Source of the DNA: Stenotrophomonas maltophilia
GTDB taxonomy: Bacteria; Pseudomonadota; Gammaproteobacteria; Xanthomonadales; Xanthomonadaceae
Length of the DNA: 64,000 bases
Direction of reading: 5' to 3'
NCBI RefSeq assembly: GCF_900186865.1
Contig: NZ_LT906480.1
Span: 762,001 to 826,000, forward strand
Shown: positions 62,611 through 64,000 of the stretch, one piece after another
Numbering within the stretch: position 1 is the stretch's first letter
Layout of the letters: each line of letters begins with the position of its first letter
Position numbers and translations under genes: made by a program
Notes under the pieces: model-generated
The model's database searches: none
What the model saw: the letters and a program-made list of their open reading frames with translations, nothing else
What the model was told of the DNA's origin: nothing

Positions 62611-63545
62611 CCGGCGGAGGTGCCCACGGACGGCGTGAGCAGGGTCTGGACATGGGCCACGCTGCACTCGGCCAGGGCCTGCAGGTCGTAGCCACCCTCC
62701 AGCATCGAGACCACCCGGCCGGCCGCGTGACGGCGTGCCAGCGCGTGCAGTTCACCGGTGATCCAGGCGAAATCGTCGGTCTCCAGCATCAGGTCCGCCT
62801 GCGGATCACGCAGGTGGGCGTCGAAGCCGGCCGAGATCAGCAGCAGCTGCGGGCGGAAGTCGTCGATGGCCGGCAGCATCTCGTCGGCCCAGACATTGCG
62901 GAAGCGGAAGCCACCGCTGCCCGGCGGCAGCAGGATGTTCATCAGGTTGCCGGCACCGCGGTCACGGCGCAGGCCGGAATTGGGGAACAGCCCGGCCTGG
63001 TGGGTGCTGTAGTACGAGACCCGGGCGTCGTGCTGGAAGATGTCCTGGGTGCCGTTGCCGTGGTGGACGTCGAAGTCGACCACCGCGATCCGTTCCAGGC
63101 CGTGGCGGTCGCGGGCATAGGCGGCGGCGATGGCGATGTTGTTGAGCAGGCAGAAGCCCATCGCCGTGCTGCTGGTGGCGTGGTGGCCCGGCGGGCGTAC
63201 CGCGCAGAAGGCCAGCGGGTCGTCGCCCAGCATCACCGCATCGACCGCGGCCACGCCGGCACCGGCGGCGTGCACGGCAGCGCTGGCCGAGCCGGGTGAG
63301 GTCCAGGTGTCCATGTCCAGCTGGCGCAGCGGTGCGGTCTGCGGTTGCAGCACGAAGTCGAGCAGGGCGCTGTCGTGGACCCGGGTCAGTTCACCGAACT
63401 TGGCCGGTGGCGCTTCGCGCCACTCCAGCTGGCCGGGGAACGCGGTGTGCAGCGCGTCCAGCACATGCTGCAGGCGTTGCGGGCACTCCGGGTGGCCGGG
63501 GCCGGGGTCGTGCAGCAGGCAGGACGGATGGGTGTAGACCAGCAT
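62607..63545 (-). CDS. Histone deacetylase-family zinc hydrolase
   Basis: A 312-aa deacetylase-fold protein (acetoin utilisation/acetylpolyamine amidohydrolase type). Zinc and catalytic residues are present: GPGHPECPQRL near the start, RPPGHHATSSTAMGFCLLNN (His-His charge relay), VVDFDVHHGNGTQDIF (Asp-x-His metal ligands), LLISAGFDAHLRDPQADL (second Asp) and LEGGYDLQALA (Gly-Gly-Tyr). Bacterial members deacetylate polyamines, lysine or aryl amides; the substrate here is unknown. Start 63545 lies 9 bases from the cobalamin adenosyltransferase stop; the stop overlaps a candidate lptD start. Confidence 0.92.
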   Translation of the reverse strand: MLVYTHPSCLLHDPGPGHPECPQRLQHVLDALHTAFPGQLEWREAPPAKFGELTRVHDSALLDFVLQPQTAPLRQLDMDTWTSPGSASAAVHAAGAGVAAVDAVMLGDDPLAFCAVRPPGHHATSSTAMGFCLLNNIAIAAAYARDRHGLERIAVVDFDVHHGNGTQDIFQHDARVSYYSTHQAGLFPNSGLRRDRGAGNLMNILLPPGSGGFRFRNVWADEMLPAIDDFRPQLLLISAGFDAHLRDPQADLMLETDDFAWITGELHALARRHAAGRVVSMLEGGYDLQALAECSVAHVQTLLTPSVGTSAG

Positions 63546-63554
63546 CGTGCAGGC

Positions 63555-64000
63555 TCAGCGCTGGCGCTGCTGTGGTTGCCACAGCGCTTCGCCCTGGCCG
63601 TCGGCACGTGCCAGCACCCGGGCCAGCACGAACAACAGGTCCGACAACCTGTTCAGGTACTGCAACGCCTCGCTGCGCACGGCCTCGTGGCGGGCCAGGG
63701 TGACCGTTTCGCGCTCGGCGCGGCGGACGATGGTGCGGGCCAGATGGCAGCGCGCGGCGGCTTCGCCGCCGGCCGGCAGGATGAATTCCTTCAGCATCGG
63801 CAGGTCGGCGTTGTAATGGTCCAGCTGCTGTTCCAGGGCCGAGACATCGGCGGCGTGGATCGCGGCGTGGCCGGGGATGCACAGTTCGGCGCCCAGGTCG
63901 AACAACTGGTGCTGCAGATGCACCACCAGCACGCGCACATCCTCGGGCAGGGGCACGGCCAGCAGCAGGCCGAGCGCGGCATTGGCCTCGTCGACGGTGC
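63555..64000 (-). CDS. Cob(I)alamin adenosyltransferase, PduO type (5' end outside window)
   Basis: ATP:cob(I)alamin adenosyltransferase makes adenosylcobalamin. The first residues in the window, TVDEANAALGLLLA, are the conserved start-near motif of PduO/MMAB-type enzymes, so perhaps 30-40 residues are missing. The 148 visible residues include HLQHQLFDLGAELCIPG, FILPAGGEAAARCHLARTIVRRAERETV (cited in parts: FILPAGGEAAARCHLART, VRRAERETV) with the ATP-contacting R-x-x-x-R-x-x-E pattern, and LNRLSDLLFVLARVLA. A shorter ATG-start ORF (63956) is internal. It heads the minus-strand unit toward lptD. Confidence 0.93.
   Translation of the reverse strand, partial: TVDEANAALGLLLAVPLPEDVRVLVVHLQHQLFDLGAELCIPGHAAIHAADVSALEQQLDHYNADLPMLKEFILPAGGEAAARCHLARTIVRRAERETVTLARHEAVRSEALQYLNRLSDLLFVLARVLARADGQGEALWQPQQRQR

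Overview
The window is a GC-rich (about 66-68% by eye) chromosomal segment of a gammaproteobacterium of the Xanthomonadaceae, most likely Stenotrophomonas (maltophilia group). The reasons are the xanthomonad-type proteins (MetF of 275 aa, AhcY of 481 aa, secA followed by a Nudix-ThiE fusion) and above all the many short palindromes with GTAG termini between genes, which match the SMAG elements known from S. maltophilia. There is no prophage, insertion sequence, CRISPR array, tRNA or rRNA that I can see. Nearly all of it reads as core chromosome: 57 protein genes (two cut by the window edges) with very short gaps and many 1-4 base ATGA/TGATG overlaps.

Layout. 1-3.9 kb: 3' part of secA, a Nudix/ThiE fusion, a small secreted protein carrying a palindrome inside its reading frame. 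3.9-12.8 kb: metF, an alpha/beta hydrolase followed by a LytS/LytTR two-component pair, a membrane-anchored amidohydrolase, a DUF3228 protein, ybaK, and ahcY behind an SAH riboswitch. 12.8-20.2 kb: a secreted S9 peptidase, ppc, a thioesterase and metK. Thus metF, ahcY and metK of the methyl/SAM cycle all lie within 16 kb. 20.4-24.2 kb: a fused OlsF-like acyltransferase coupled to an LpxH-like phosphoesterase, and a membrane hydrolase. 24.2-29.7 kb (minus): a glycosyltransferase, a large membrane protein, a methyltransferase and dusB. 29.8-35.6 kb: a divergent LysR/MFS pair, a nucleoside transporter with a ribokinase-type kinase, and an aldo/keto reductase.

35.8-40.1 kb is a Fur-controlled hemin uptake locus (hemP, TonB-dependent receptor, hemin transport protein, DUF6607 protein) behind a near-consensus Fur box. 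40.2-46.3 kb has the ybbA/ybbP-type ABC exporter divergent from tesA (the arrangement known from E. coli), then a ColRS-like two-component system. 46.4-54.7 kb has a GDSL hydrolase, dgkA, a TerC protein, an MFS pump, lemA with two TPM-domain proteins, and the coupled lgt-thyA-folA set. 54.8-64 kb is one long minus-strand series: cobalamin adenosyltransferase, histone-deacetylase-like protein, lptD, surA, pdxA, rsmA, apaG, apaH and a DUF1287 protein. This is the familiar outer-membrane/stress cluster (lptD-surA-pdxA-rsmA-apaG-apaH), extended at both ends.

The most unusual structures are non-coding. Two consecutive ~100-nt elements between the MFS gene and lemA (49981-50082 and 50225-50324) share one architecture: a long outer stem whose sequence differs between the copies, around a core of exactly 52 nt. 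An inner hairpin in that core shows two compensatory base-pair changes between the copies. A second theme is that six of the seven TAG stop codons in the window are supplied by the GTAG ends of palindromic repeats.
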